Shown piece after piece: positions 33,291 through 45,805 of a DNA stretch of 64,000 nucleotides. The translations under genes were made by a program, and so were the position numbers. Source of the DNA: Cinnamomum chago (Eukaryota; Streptophyta; Magnoliopsida; Laurales; Lauraceae); contig CP142459.1 in the NCBI GenBank assembly GCA_038049695.1, positions 66,580,001 to 66,644,000 on the forward strand, given 5' to 3'. The notes below the pieces were generated by a model. That model had not been told where the DNA came from. It made no database searches and saw only the letters and a list, made by a program, of their open reading frames with translations. Each line of letters starts with the position of its first letter. The stretch's first letter is position 1.

Positions 33291-36098
33291 ATGAGCTCAA
33301 AGAATCTACAGTCCTGACCTATGATAATTCTGCCTGTATGGGATGGAGCCCAACGATACTTTCAGCGCATTAGAATTACAAATCACTTGATTCAGTGGGC
33401 CAATCATTAAAGTGATTATTGGATTTCACATGAGGGACTCTTCCCCTTCTATCAAAGGCAAAAGAGAGAATGTAAAGAAAGTTGATCATGTGTTCAAGAT
33501 TTAGTCAATCCAACAGTAGCCATCTTACTCATGTGAGTAATAATCTGTATCTTGATCGCTAAAATGGTTTTTGTTTTTTTACCCAGCCAAAGGCTTGGCT
33601 GGAATCCAAGAGAGTCCAGACAAGTGGAAAGATTTGCCCACACAAGGGAAAATAGTGACATGCCCAAGGGTCGATCTGTAGATAGCAAGGTGACAAATAA
33701 GGTTGCCAATCAACTGGGCAGCCCTGGTTGTCCACTACAATGGGTCAATGGCATTAGGACTTATAATCAGTTTAGATTTATTTTTTTTCAAAAGGCGTGC
33801 CCCACCCATGTGTTTAACTAGGGTCTGCCCTCTACTACAATGCAGAGAAATTTTGCACAGCCACAACTGATTAGCTCATTGGCAGAGACATTTCACTCGA
33901 CTTCTCTGGAATGACAGGGGGCTGATCCTTGACACCATAAAACCTAGAGTCATGGACCCACACCACTGTACCACTCATCCAATTTATGCAGCAAAAACAA
34001 AAAAATCTCACATTTTGATAGAGCCTTGGACATCAATGCATGTTCATAATAGCTCAGTTGGCCTAGGACCACTGTTTGCACTCTCAGAGGTTGTAGATTC
34101 GAAACTACACTACCGCCACTGGAGCTACATGGGAGTTTACCCGGCTTCCCTTTAGGCCCGGAGGGATTAGTCCAGCCCACAGAGTTAGGAACACTCCGAT
34201 AGCCATAAATAAAAATAAAAAATAAAAAATTGACGGGCCTCAAATGTTGGGCCAGGTCTGTATTTCACCCTCACAGCTCCTTCCAACTTGCTACCCGCCG
34301 CAAGTAGCCGACCACGAGAAAAAAAAAACACACGAGTGCGCGTGTGGACGTGGCCAGATGGCTATCGCAACTCGCACGTCGATACTCGTAATAAACAAGA
34401 TTCATTCAAACAACCAGATATCTATATCATAAGATGCATTCGAGGCAAACGACTTCTTAACAGCTACAGCTTCATCTTCAAAAATGTCTGCCACTGCATC
34501 TCAGCCTTTCTTCACCATAGTATAATCTCTATTTCCCTCTCTCCTCTTCTTCCCTTTCTTAAAGAAACGATTTTTATTCTTCTTCTTTGCTAATCATGAT
34601 CAAAGGAATGAATGGGACCTTATAATTTGATTTCTCATCATAGAAACATACAATCTTCTTTGCAGATCTCTGAATTTGATTTTAGAAATACAAATCACAG
34701 TTTGAAGTTTTGAAACCTTGTAGCATCAATTGAATGATCCAACTTCCTTTCCAGGCTCACCCCAAAATGCAATTTCTCGGCCATGTTTGGGCGTATGCCG
34801 ATATTAATGCGGATAATTATGCAAAAGAAGGAAATATTAAGCTTGTCTCTAAGTGTGTTTGTCTTTGCTCTTCTGAATCTAGACTTTTTTAAGCTTTGTT
34901 TATGTTCAATGTACTTGGGTTTTTTATTTTTACAATTTTCTTTTATTGGGTGTGTTTGGAGGTGGTTTGATTGGTTGGATAATTCTCTTCTCTGGAGTTT
35001 AGGAATTGAACTTGGATTTTGAAGGATTCGGCGCTGTAGGACATGTTGCATTTGAACTGCTTACAGTTTTAATTTCATGTTGCAATTTCCTTTATGTTGT
35101 CATTGGTAGTGTTCTATTTAGACTCGCTATACACGCACAGCTTATAGCTAAACTTCTCCAACATTATGTTTTCTCTTATCTTGGGATTTGACTGATTAGA
35201 AAAGTCTTCTAGCTTGGATTCAAATTAAATGAATTATCAACAGGCACAAATGCATATGGTGCTAACATCACATGCCAATGGAGTTATGGATTGCCTTTTA
35301 CTTTCGTCTCATTTCCTTTTTTTTTTTGGTTTCTTGATAAATGTTCATGATCAGGGGGGTAGATGGAGCATTGCTAGGAACTATTCATAATTACATATTG
35401 AAATCTTCCTAGCATAATTACATGTATATGTCCTATGAATTAACACAAGTTTCTCAAGATGATGCATGGAGTGTTTTTAGGGAGTCGCCAACTGGAGTCA
35501 TGGACCAAAAATCTTAGTACGTCTGCTTTGTGCTTGCTAGAGATGTGGTTTTAAGACATGTTATGAGCACCCATGATGTTGCAGCTATGGCATGTTGTTG
35601 AAATTTAGTTGTCTTTGTTTCCTTCAAATTGTTATTGATATGTATACTCATAAGTGTAAATGTCATATAATGTTGTTCTTTCCTTTTATTGACATGTACT
35701 GGTAGCAAGTCTGCTGACATGTCATTGCAGCTTTTTCTGACTGTGGCTTGAAATCATCCCTAACTCATGTAGTTCTTCAAATGTGTCAGCTTCTCGGTAG
35801 CAGAAGAGAAGTGTGTGGGACAGTGTTCGGAGGCATGTAAGCTTATGTTTACGTGTTTATTTTTGTCAGCATCATGTAATTTCTGTTTTGAATGAATATG
35901 TTACTTTTGGGCCCAATTGGATCTTAGTAAACTGATTGAAGGTAACTTGGTTTACACAAATGAATGTTTTGCGCATTTGTGTAACCTCAGCTACCCGTAA
36001 GAGCCTTTTGGCATGAAATGTTGGCACGACTTTGATGGTATTTCCTGAAGTTTGTCTCACTGTTAAGCTTTGGTAATTTGTCAAGGTATTGCCGTCAC
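33291..36098. other. SECA2-SRT2 intergenic region and presumed SRT2 5' region
   Basis: Contains a SINE (34046-34230). A GC-richer stretch at 34250-34400 is followed by a CT-rich leader-like stretch at 34500-34590, plausible as the SRT2 promoter and untranslated first exon. I cannot place a transcription start or upstream coding exon with confidence. Open frames of 60-118 codons here lack any recognisable domain. Confidence 0.45.
34046..34230 (+). mobile_element. tRNA-derived SINE (copy 2)
   Basis: The tRNA-like head has box A TAGCTCAGTTGG and box B-like GATTCGAAACTAC. The family tail runs TTACCCGGCTTCCCTTTAGG, then CGGAGGGATTAG, then ACACTCCGATAGCC and an A-rich end with T interruptions. The same tail is in the copies at 44332, 50884, 53317 and 56405. 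No clear target duplication. Confidence 0.8.
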
Positions 36099-38136
36099 AT
36101 GTCTCTTAGCCAAAAAGCAAGAGCAAGAATTTCTCTTAAGGGCTCTGCAAAACAAGTGCAAGCATGCAGACGCTATACTACTGGGACTACATCAAAAAAT
36201 CAAGACAAATCTTCTTTGAACTTTCTGAGGGACAAGAAGATACTTCCGGATTCAGATCCACCAAGCGGCGGCGATGTCAGCCTTTTGTATCAATTTATTG
36301 ATCATAGGTCCTTTTTTCTGAAAACCCCATTTCTTTATGTCATCATTAGCATTATTCACCCTTTTTTCTTTTCATGTGTGTAGCATTCCCAGTGTTTTTC
36401 TTGCTGTAGATACTGATTAAGCTTCTACTTACGGATTATGGATACAGTCGCAAGCTTATGTTATTGACGGGAGCAGGAATAAGCACAGAGAGTGGAATTC
36501 CTGATTACAGAAGGTATTGTTACCTCGATTCTTTCCTATTTAGTACATGGAAACTGACAAACAGATGGAAATATAATCTGAAGCCTGAATTCCCGTTATG
36601 CTGCTATGCTGTGAAAAATAATTACCAGAAATAGGAGAGAAGTGCGGGTATTATTAGGGCAATTGAGTTTAGTGGTAACTATTGCTTAATCACTTCCATT
36701 TAACAGAGGAAACCATGATTTGTTTATGTAATGAAAAAAAAGTATTTTTTAATAGATTCTGGATATCTTACCTTTTTTTCCTATTTTCTCTTGGGTTGAT
36801 ATTTTAGATTCCTAAAGTTCATTAGTTTTTTTTTTTTTTTTTTTTTGTGGCAGTCCAAATGGAGCTTATAGTTCAGGTTTCAAACCAATTACTCATCAGG
36901 TAATGTGAGTGCATGCACTGATGTACTCTTTAATTCACTACATCTGTAGTGATGGATTTCTTTGCCAAGTTTGACGTCAATAGTGATTCCCTCCAAGGCA
37001 AGTTCAAAATGTTCATGATGGATGGAAAGTCTCTACAATTAATCTTTTTTATATGTTATTCTTATTATCTTTATGGCACACTGCCTCTAAGCTATGATGC
37101 CCAGATACGGCATGGATATGGCAAGGACACGCCATAGACACGGCAGGGACACGGATTTTACACATAAAAAGTGAAGTATCGGATACAATACGACATGATA
37201 CATTACCCATTTTGAAGTATCTGCCTCTAAGTCATAAACCAAAAGCTTAGCCATGTCATAAAATTCTCATAGTGGCGAGTAGAAATGGCTGGTTGCAGCT
37301 TGTGCTCATCAAAATCTGTACTAGTTTCTGGTATTTAAATTTTATTAAGTTTAGAACTTAGTTTTCAAAACTACCATAAGGTATTTTCTTAATTAAAAAA
37401 AAGGCTGATAGGTAACATGACTCAAACCCTCAACCTTGCGGTTGCAAGAATGAGCAATCTTCCAAGTTCCAATTGTGCTATGAGCCCATGCCATTCTCAC
37501 CATAAATTGAGGCTTCAAGATCAACAATGCTGCAAGTTGAGATTTTGACTCCAGTTTTACCGACCTCTTTTCTCTCCATTGAACTGGAACTAGCACACAG
37601 AAAATAATAATTAAAAAAACAGGAACTTAATAAATTTTCTTATTAGAATGGTAATAGGTAATGGTATACAACTGAAGTTTATGGTGTGAACCCCCATGTT
37701 TCCACAGATGTTAAAAAGGAGAAATTGGATTAAACAATATTTGTGAGAGTTTCAAAGCCTTACAACCCATTTTGGGGTTTTCTTTGCATAAGAAAGTCAA
37801 ATAGTGATCACCAAGAACTGAATAACCTCATTTAGATGGATGTATTACAATTGTGTCCTTGATATTTAATGCATGACGGCGCTCCCCCTAGATTCTATAG
37901 CATTTGTATCTTAGATGGCCAGCATGCTAAATATATTTTGTACCTTTTTTTTTTAGCCTAGAGCTTCGTTGAACCAGTTTTCCCTTGACTTCAGATTATC
38001 AACTTGCCTCCAAAGAAAAGGACTTAGTTGAGAGTATCTCAAGATAAAAGTTTCTCCAAATGTTTAGGAGTACATAAAACTACAGCTAGGCTTACAATTG
38101 TATGAGCATTATCATCATCATTGTTATCAGCCATTA

Positions 38137-38201
<65 letters not shown>

Positions 38202-41200
38202 ATGTAAGGTGTACATTTCTTTGGGAACTGCCTTTCATGGAGAGTTCAAGGTTATCTATATGTGTCTGTTCTTGGACTTGATAGTGAAGTAATTTTACCA
38301 TGCTATCCTTGAGAAGATGGACACCGTATCACTCTTACAGATCATGAACCATGTCGATTCACAGGCCAGGGGTGCTGTTGCTGTGCTATTAGCTTCTGCA
38401 TAGGATCTAGTCGTAAACTTCTGCATGGAATCTAATTGCGACTTTTGTGCTCTTACTCTCCTGTGCCACTAGATATATGTAAAAAAACTTAGAATAACAA
38501 GTTCTGGATCTAAGATTTCCCTTGGCTGTTTTGATTATCCAAATCTTGTCTCAGCTGAGCAATTGTGCACATTGTTCTAAAGTCATAACTCCTCTATTTA
38601 AGCTCTATAGCTCAGACATGTGGCATCTAACTTCTTTGGTCAATGGAACTCATGTATCGGCAGGAGTTTGTCCGCTCAAGCAGAGCACGCAAGCGATATT
38701 GGGCTAGGAGCTATGCTGGATGGAGAAGGTTCGTGGCTGCACAGCCCGGTCCAACTCATACTGCTCTGGCAGCTCTGGAGAAAGTCGGTCGAATAAATTT
38801 TATAGTCACACAAAATGTGGACAGGTAGGTAGTCTACCCCATATTCTTTATTTGAAGATCTTTATAGAAGTCTTCTGTTGAGCACAATGGAACTTGACAA
38901 TTGAATCTTATCTTAGGTTGCATCATCGTGCTGGGAGCAACCCACTTGAATTACATGGAACTGTTTATTCTGTGATTTGTTTACAGTGTGGTTTTTCCTT
39001 TAGCCGGAATGTATTTCAAGACCAAGTGAAGACCCTGAATCCAGAGGTGAACTTTATGCATTTAAATTGTCCGATTGCTCTTTATTCATGTTGAGCACTG
39101 GCGCTTGAAACCTCTGCTCAATGATAGTATCAAATCATTCTTATAATTTAGTACTATTGCCCCATGAAGGTCTGAGCCAATTAAGAGTACAAATTTGACA
39201 GTATGAGTTCTCTCAAACTACAGTTGATCAGTTGGATTGTTAGAGTTATTATAGAACACAAAATTCCTTCTTCTTTGTCAGAGGAGGTTTGTATTACTCT
39301 GCTTGACTAGTCTCTTTTTGTAAGTATGCTTACAGCTGGCCTAGTTTTCAGTATTAGAACTTAATCTGGAAATGGAATTAGATAAAGCACAAACTTCACT
39401 TGGCATCCTAACACCATCTCCACCATTCAGAAAAGAAAAAAAAGTGATAGCTCTACACGTTAGGCAAAATCTTATCTGGGTTAAGTTGATTTGGTAAAGA
39501 TTAAAATGGATTTCCAGGTGATGAAGCTACGTTGTCTACAGATTTCTTGACTTACCAATTTGGTGACTTTGGCATGAGACTCGGCTGTTGGAGTTCAAAG
39601 GCGAAAGTCTGATTAGCATAAAGATGTGAAAGAAATCATTGTCATTACCCATTTTACAAAAATTAAATCAGTGCAGAAGTACATCAATGATGAAAAGAAC
39701 AATGGCATTATCATGGGGATGAAAGGAAGGTTTTCTGCAGCTTGATGAAATGGTACAAAGCGCTGCAAAAAAAAAACTGCTTTCATTAGCAAATTTGTCA
39801 TTTGACCTTCATGGTATTCGTGGTACAGGGGGTTCTCTAGGTTAATCATTTTCTTGGTACCTCTGTGGGGAACAGAACCGAAATCAGTGAGACCATCATT
39901 TGTTGCATTTAGATCTGATATTAAGCATATCTGAATGGATACTTAAAGAAAGCTGTGGTTTACTGCAGTGGGCTTCGGCTGTTGAAAGTTTGGACTGTGA
40001 AAACCCTGGTTCAGACAAGAGCTTTGGCATGCAGCAAAGGCCTGACGGTGATATCGAGATTGACGAGAAATACTGGGAGGAGGATTTTCATATCCCAAAC
40101 TGCCAGAAATGTGATGGAGTGCTAAAACCAGATGTAAGAATTTTGCGTTTTATAGACCATCATTTTGTGCACTTTGTAACTGCAATTATAGGCTAATCTC
40201 CCAACCCAGAGATATTTTAGGAATTTGTAAACCACCAATCAAATCTTCCAATCAATCCACATTGGGAACTGGGGTTCATAGTACTCAATGTCATCAACAA
40301 TGGAACCCAAATTTGTAGAAATTAGGGATCAAGTGATGTACAGTTTTGTAGGTCTCAACCTGATCATTTCTTTCATTGTTATTATGAACTATAATGGACT
40401 GACCATTCTCATCAACATTGTGAACTAAAATGGTCGGCCAGGGTTACCTGAGAATGTGAGGCAAGGTGGATGTGCATTTGCGTACATGCACTATCTCAAT
40501 AATCCCAAACCCACTCACCTCTTTAAGTCTCAACTTCATATTTCTTGCCTCCATGTAAGCAATACTGTCTCACTAATTCCAGACCATGTTGACCTGTCAA
40601 CTTCCATCTTTTTTGCCTTCATGTAAACCTCTCTCACTAATCTGAACCGTGCTGACTTTTCACCTTCATCCAAGTCCACCTCCCCCTAAAAAATTTTGGG
40701 AATTTCTATATGAAATTATTATTTTTTAATCTTTTAAGTACATTTTACTAAAAAAAATTCCTACCATTGAGATTGCAATGGTAATTGCCTGCACCTTCTA
40801 TTTTTCTATGTTTGACCTGCGTTGTGTCTCAATCAGTTCGTCTCTTTGGGATTTGTGTCAATATTATCTCTAATTACATTTGTCAAATAGATTCGGTAGG
40901 CAGTGATAAATGTTGTACAAATAAGTGCATGTGAATAGAATAGATTCCATTTTTCACTTGTATTTGAATCTTTGAAGGTCGTCTTTTTTGGTGATAATGT
41001 CCCAAAGGATAGAGCCAATAAAGCAATGGAAGCTGCAAAAGGATGCGATGCTTTTCTTGTGCTCGGTTCGTCGCTAATGACTATGTCTGCTTTCCGACTT
41101 GTGAGGTACATGTATCTTTCCTTCTTTCTTTCTTTCTTTATTTTGTTTTTTTAATGAGTTCCAGTTATCTGTTAGGCAATAATTGATTTTTCAGGCTCAT

Positions 41201-41900
41201 TACTTTATAAAAAGCTAAACAGATGCACAAATTGTTACTGCAAAACTGTAGCTTCGAGCTCGATGCCATGCAGCTAGTGATGATTTAACTCAAAAAATTA
41301 TTTATTTATTTATTGGTTCTAACCCGTCCATGCACCTAATGATGAAAGAACTGAGCTTTAATCTGGTTTTAGTTAATAAGAATTGGTCATTTTGAAATTG
41401 AATGAATCACAATCGGTCATTTTGAGATTGACATTGCACCGTTGAAGCCTTCGAGTAGATGTCAACCTAACTCTTAAAATCTTTATGGTACAGTTAAGCT
41501 CTGGAAATGCATTAGTTGTAACTGTCAAAAAAAAAAAAATGTCAGAAGCATGCGTTTGTTTGCCAATCTGAGTATCTAAGATTGCTAATTCCATTCATTA
41601 TGTTTATCCACCATTGATCTGAGCTGGGAACCCTGTCAATTTTATTCAATTATGCAGAGCTGCTTCTGAGGCAGGCGCTGCTACTGCAATCGTGAATATA
41701 GGAGTGACACGAGCTGATAATTTCGTTCCCTTGAAAATTAGTGCCCGATGTGGGGAGGTATATATCTCTCAGGTTGCCTTGATTCATTCCATGAAAATGT
41801 AACCTTATTATTTTTCATCATTTTTTAGTGCCTTGGCTTGTTCCAGATACTGCCCAGATTGCTGGATGTGGGATGCCTCACCGTGCCTGCTGTTATCTGA
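36099..41900 (+). CDS. SRT2: SRT2, class II sirtuin (NAD-dependent deacylase), nine coding exons
   Basis: Coding exons: 36099-36307, 36448-36513, 36854-36899, 38664-38824, 38917-39046, 39969-40133, 40978-41105, 41658-41757, 41847-41900 (TGA). Phases join to 352 residues; the Arabidopsis protein is about 370. Motifs: LTGAGISTESGIPDYRS (about 76-92, NAD pocket), TQNVDRLHHRAG (about 156-167), catalytic His in ELHGTV (174), zinc cysteines CLQC (182, 185) and CQKC (249, 252), then FFGDNVP and LGSSL. This is a SIRT4-type sirtuin. The first about 30 residues are rich in Arg, Lys, Ser and Gln and lack acids, suiting a mitochondrial presequence, the known location of plant SRT2. The start is the first in-frame ATG after the stop at 36033, but the exon may extend upstream through an AAG acceptor (36085) to an earlier start. 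It converges on KIWI. Confidence 0.95.
37092..37223. mobile_element. hAT-type MITE, right end lost, 8-bp target duplication
   Basis: Starts CTATGATGCCCAGATACGG and matches the 42973 copy through 'ttttacacataaaaagt' and 'cccattttgaagtatc'. The right terminal CATCATAG is missing. CCTCTAAG flanks it at 37084-37091 and 37224-37231, the match extending to 11 bp. Lies in SRT2 intron 3. Confidence 0.75.
38139..38197 (+). repeat. (CT)n microsatellite
   Basis: An uninterrupted CT dinucleotide tract of about 29 units in SRT2 intron 3, likely length-polymorphic. Confidence 0.95.
39047..40977. other. SRT2 introns 5 and 6 around exon 39969-40133
   Basis: No identified repeat or RNA gene. Near 40490-40690 two imperfect copies of a 'ctcactaat...gaccatgttgac' phrase lie about 70 bp apart, suggesting a small local duplication. 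Confidence 0.45.
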
Positions 41901-42680
41901 TGACAAGAGATTGAGATATGAATGTCATCTGAAGAATGACTACAGTAGTCAATTGAGATACCCAAAAGACATCATTGTTTCAGAGGCTACTTTCAGCATG
42001 CAGATGGAAGAGTTTACCACTTAAAGTGCATAATCATCCTGAAGAGATTGTGTTTCTTTCTAATTTTTGTCACAAGTGTTTATGGGTTGAGAAAGTAATT
42101 TGTGCAATTTGTAACTTTTGTGATCATATCTGGTAATTGTATGATACTTTGCTTTCAGATGTACATATCATTGTTGTAACTCCTGATTTCTGCCATATAA
42201 GGGAAATTGTACTATTGGTATTTAAATTTTTCAATGATATAAAACCATGTTTCTGGTATCAACTTCATTTGTTAGAATTGCGCGAAGTGTGTAAAAAAAC
42301 ATCAAATTATTGATAAGAAACACATGGTTCTCACGTTTGTGCAATGCAATTCTGCGGAAGAGGAGCGGAAAACATTTTGGTTTCCTTTGCCCCTCCTCTC
42401 TCACATTCGGTTGCACTTCCTTTTGTCTAAAGAAAGGAAGAAGACACAATTTTTCCGCACCACCGAGGAAATGTGATGTCTTCCTCTTCCTTGGCATCAG
42501 CAAAAACCAATCCTGTCTATTTGTGCAGCGCGCTTTTCAGCCGTTTGGCGAGGCACTTTCTTTTGTGCCTGTTGGGAATTTCGATTTCCTATCAGAGCAG
42601 TACTATGCAGGACGACTCTCTACTGTGGAAATGAAAATCCATGCAGTGCAGAATCCTCTCCATAACAGGTGTGGGTGTGG

Positions 42681-42730
<50 letters not shown>

Positions 42731-43644
42731 TGTGAAGCCTTTGCTATTGAACCTATAAACATCATTGGAACAAGGACAAAATACCTTGCACACTGGTACG
42801 CTCTAAGTTTTAGTTGATTAGGAGAGGTACCATTTGCTAATTAGGAAACATTTGGACATCCACAGTGCAGGTGAATAATTGCTTGTCGGCCAAATTGTAA
42901 AGTTGCCAGGAACCTGGTCCTCTTGCTACCACTTGCCAATTGAATGAATGCTTATTCAGATAGCCTAGGCACCTATGATGCTTAGATGCGGCTAGGCATG
43001 GATACGGCAAGAACACACCATAGAACCAGCAGGGACATGGATTTTACACATAAAAAGTAAAGTATCGGATACGATACGACACGATACGTTGCCCATTTTG
43101 AAATATCCGTGCATCATAGCTAGGCACTAGGAATCGTTTCAGTGCTTATGTGAATAAATTACTACCGAATCAAATGATGCAATACCAAGCTTCTTGCTTG
43201 GTCTATCTCCTTTATAAAGGACTACTGTAGGCTAAGACCAAACTATTTTCCATTTCTAGGTGGAACAACAACAACATCAAGGTCTAGTCTGAAAGTGAGC
43301 TTTGGGCATTACATTCAATTCCATACCAAGGTCTGATTACAGCTTTTTAAAGAAAACCATGAAGACATACCACATAGCGCCCAATACAATCCAATTGTTG
43401 TTAACATATACCTAATACCGAAAGCTGAAACATTCTTTTACATTACACAGCTACAAAGTCAGTGCATTCATGCTAACAGGAGAAGTTGTTAGAAATGTAA
43501 TGACAAACTAAGCAAGTTCAGTTGCTAATACTAAACAATTCATATGATCGGCCAGACATTCCACCAAAATGCCGTAGCTCTACTTCCAAAATAACCACGA
43601 TCTGGATAACAAAACAGCCCAAGGAACGTCTTATCAGCTGCGAT
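41901..43644. other. Convergent intergenic region SRT2-KIWI
   Basis: Holds both 3' flanks, a (GT)n(GA)n microsatellite at about 42668-42728 and the full-length hAT MITE at 42973-43119. An open frame of 128 codons (42310-42696, plus) ends in the microsatellite and resembles no protein I know. Confidence 0.6.
42973..43119. mobile_element. hAT-type MITE, full-length 147-bp copy, 8-bp target duplication
   Basis: Starts CTATGATGCTTAG and ends GTGCATCATAG, giving 9-bp inverted ends. The perfect duplication CTAGGCAC is at 42965-42972 and 43120-43127. The interior carries 'tatcggatacgatacgacac'-like sequence shared with the 37092 copy. No coding capacity, so it would need a transposase in trans. Confidence 0.9.
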
Positions 43645-45214
43645 CTATGGGTTCTCAGCTAGTGCCTTATCGATCTCGCCCACATGATCTCGCAATATAT
43701 TCCACTACCATACACAGAAGAACAGTTAATTGATTGAAAAGCAGTCAGTTTGCAATATAAAAAATCCAGAAGACTTGTATACCTGATTCAAGGGGAGTGA
43801 GATTCCTGGGGAAAAAAACAAATAGAAGCTTTCAGTATTTAAAGGATTACTCTATAGATTTGAGTCTTTAAAATGAGAGATTCACAATTTAGCATTTACA
43901 AGTAGAAAACTTGAAAAAGCTTCTGCCTGGAAAAAAGTAGTGTTGTGGGCTTAAGATATATAGAAAGGAAAAGTTGTAAAGTTGTATGGTTTTGTTTGGA
44001 TGAGGAATGGAACCAAAGGCAAGAAAAGACACATGTTCCTTTGTCGAGTTTAAACCCGAAAAAGTTAAACAAGTCAGTAACAGCACAAAGTTTGATTTGT
44101 TAAAACTTAAAACCATAGTTAAAAAAAGCCAACTTGATTTGATGTCCAACCAAGACTTGGGATTAGGTTTATTATATGTAAAATATGATTCTCTTTAGGC
44201 CCAAGATGAGATGAGTTGATGACGGTATAATATACTTAAGACTCTTTGGATTCTTGGAACTTGGGGTTTTATGGATTTCCCAAATGTCATTCCCAATGTC
44301 ATTTCGCAAATGGTCAAGTACACAATAGCATATAATCCAAAGAGGTAGCTCAGTTGGTCTTATAGATTTAAAATTGTACTACCACCTAGAGCTACATGGA
44401 AGTTTACCCGACTTTTCTCTGAATCCGGAGAGATTAGTCTAGCCCAAAGGATTGAGAACCCTCTTATAGCAAAAAAAAAAAAAAAATACACAATAGCATT
44501 TTGAAAATTAAAACTTTTAGAGAATTCTATAAGTTAGAAATGACATTTAGGATGAAATTTCAAACCTGGAGTGTATAACTAAAATACATCGTTATCAGAA
44601 ATTTCCAACATATAAAATTCCTCCAAACAAATGGGCCGCAAAGGGATAATCAATCGAACCCACAAATCCGCATTTGCGTGTTTTCCTGCACTTGGTTTAG
44701 ACAGACAAAAAATTCTAACACAGGTATCTCCTATATACATGTGTTTGCATGTGCATCAAAGTGGGCTCCACTAGTATGGGTTTTCTCAAAAGAGGAAAAA
44801 AAATGAATGAGAGAAAGAGATATTAACCTTTCTTGCCAGGCAAAAGGTCCCCATCTTTCATGTAAAACTCTCGAATGTCTACCATAACCATCCCTTTCCA
44901 GCTTCGCACTACAACCCTACGATTCTTCGATATCTGCAAAACACCCCCTCAAAGTAAACTAAAACTTCAAACAACAAGAAGAAGAAGATAAGCAGCAATG
45001 GCAACAGTATAAGAAAAATAATACATGCCTCGCAAATAGTGATGTCTTCCTCATTTTTCTTTGCAGGTTTGGTTTTCTGGAAGGTCTTGTTGTCACATTC
45101 CTCTTCTTCCTCCCTCTTCTCCATTCTTCTATCCTTTTTCTCTTCTTCTTCTTCTTCTTCCTCCTCCCAGCCTCTTTTAGCCTTTTGGGGTTGGGTTTGT
45201 CTTGTAAGACTCAC
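43645..45214 (-). CDS. KIWI: KIWI-like PC4/p15 transcriptional coactivator, four exons
   Basis: Exons on the minus strand: 45214-45029, 44933-44828, 43805-43783 (23 nt) and 43704-43645 (TAG). Total 124 residues; Arabidopsis KIWI is 107. The N-terminal about 57 residues are charged, with runs of nine and five Glu among Lys/Arg, as in the regulatory region of PC4 proteins. The C-terminal about 65 residues form the single-stranded DNA-binding PC4 domain: ISKNRRVVVRSWKG, MVDIREFYMKDGDLLPGKKG, ISLPLNQWNILRDHVGEI. It is expected to act in the nucleus with RNA polymerase II. Intron 1 (45028-44934) begins GC, not GT: frame conservation requires exon 1 to end ...ITICE and exon 2 to begin ISKNRR. A GT 4 bases downstream would break the frame. 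Confidence 0.92.
44332..44486 (+). mobile_element. tRNA-derived SINE (copy 3) with 13-bp target duplication
   Basis: TACACAATAGCAT is at 44319-44331 and 44487-44499. Between them are box A GGTAGCTCAGTTGG, a shortened head lacking most of box B, the family tail (TTACCCGACTTTTCTCTGA, GGAGAGATTAG, GAGAACCCTCTTATAGC) and A16. Sits in KIWI intron 2. Confidence 0.9.
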
Positions 45215-45805
45215 AGATTTATGACTGGTCTGCTCATCATTAATTCAAGGCTGTCCATTTCTGGATAAAAGCATGGCCCGAAACTGGACGGTCAAGATGC
45301 CATATTTAGTCAGAATGAATTCGGGTCAGGCGCGACGAAAGAGCAATTGCGCGGGGAAAACGGTTCTGAAAATTTGAACATGTGCCGTACATTTACGTCA
45401 TTCCCAAATCCCAACCGTCCAAATTGCTTCTATGGCATACTCCGGTGGTGATCGTACACAACCAATATTTGTTGTAGAGTTTTTTTTACAAAAACACCCT
45501 GCATTTTCGTTCAACCTCAAAATTCCCCTTATATTTTATTTTGATTTTTTTTTTTTACAAAAAGAAGCCTCAAATATCTCTAAAACCTCAAAAAGCATCC
45601 TAAGATACATATAATATCCAAAAGCATCTTATACCATAGACTCCATTTTTTTCTAGACTAAATTGTCATTCACTTTATCTAGCTCAAACTCAAGACATGA
45701 CTCGCGAATTTTAGATATAACACTCGCGAGCTCAAGATTTAGTATTCATATCTGTGCCCAACATTATTTGCGAGCTTGTGTTTTTTTCTACCTCTATTCA
45801 GAGCG

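Larger units (their letters stand above)
36900..38663. other. SRT2 intron 3
   Basis: Contains the truncated hAT MITE and a (CT)n microsatellite. The remainder shows no recognised feature. Confidence 0.6.

Noticed and set aside
33858-33960. TTAGCTCATTGGCAGAGAC, another tRNA-like box A
   Set aside because: No box B at the right distance and no family tail. It may be a scrap of another SINE, but this cannot be supported.
42310-42696. A 128-codon open frame downstream of SRT2
   Set aside because: No domain recognised; it ends in a (GT)n/(GA)n microsatellite and lies in a 3' flanking region.
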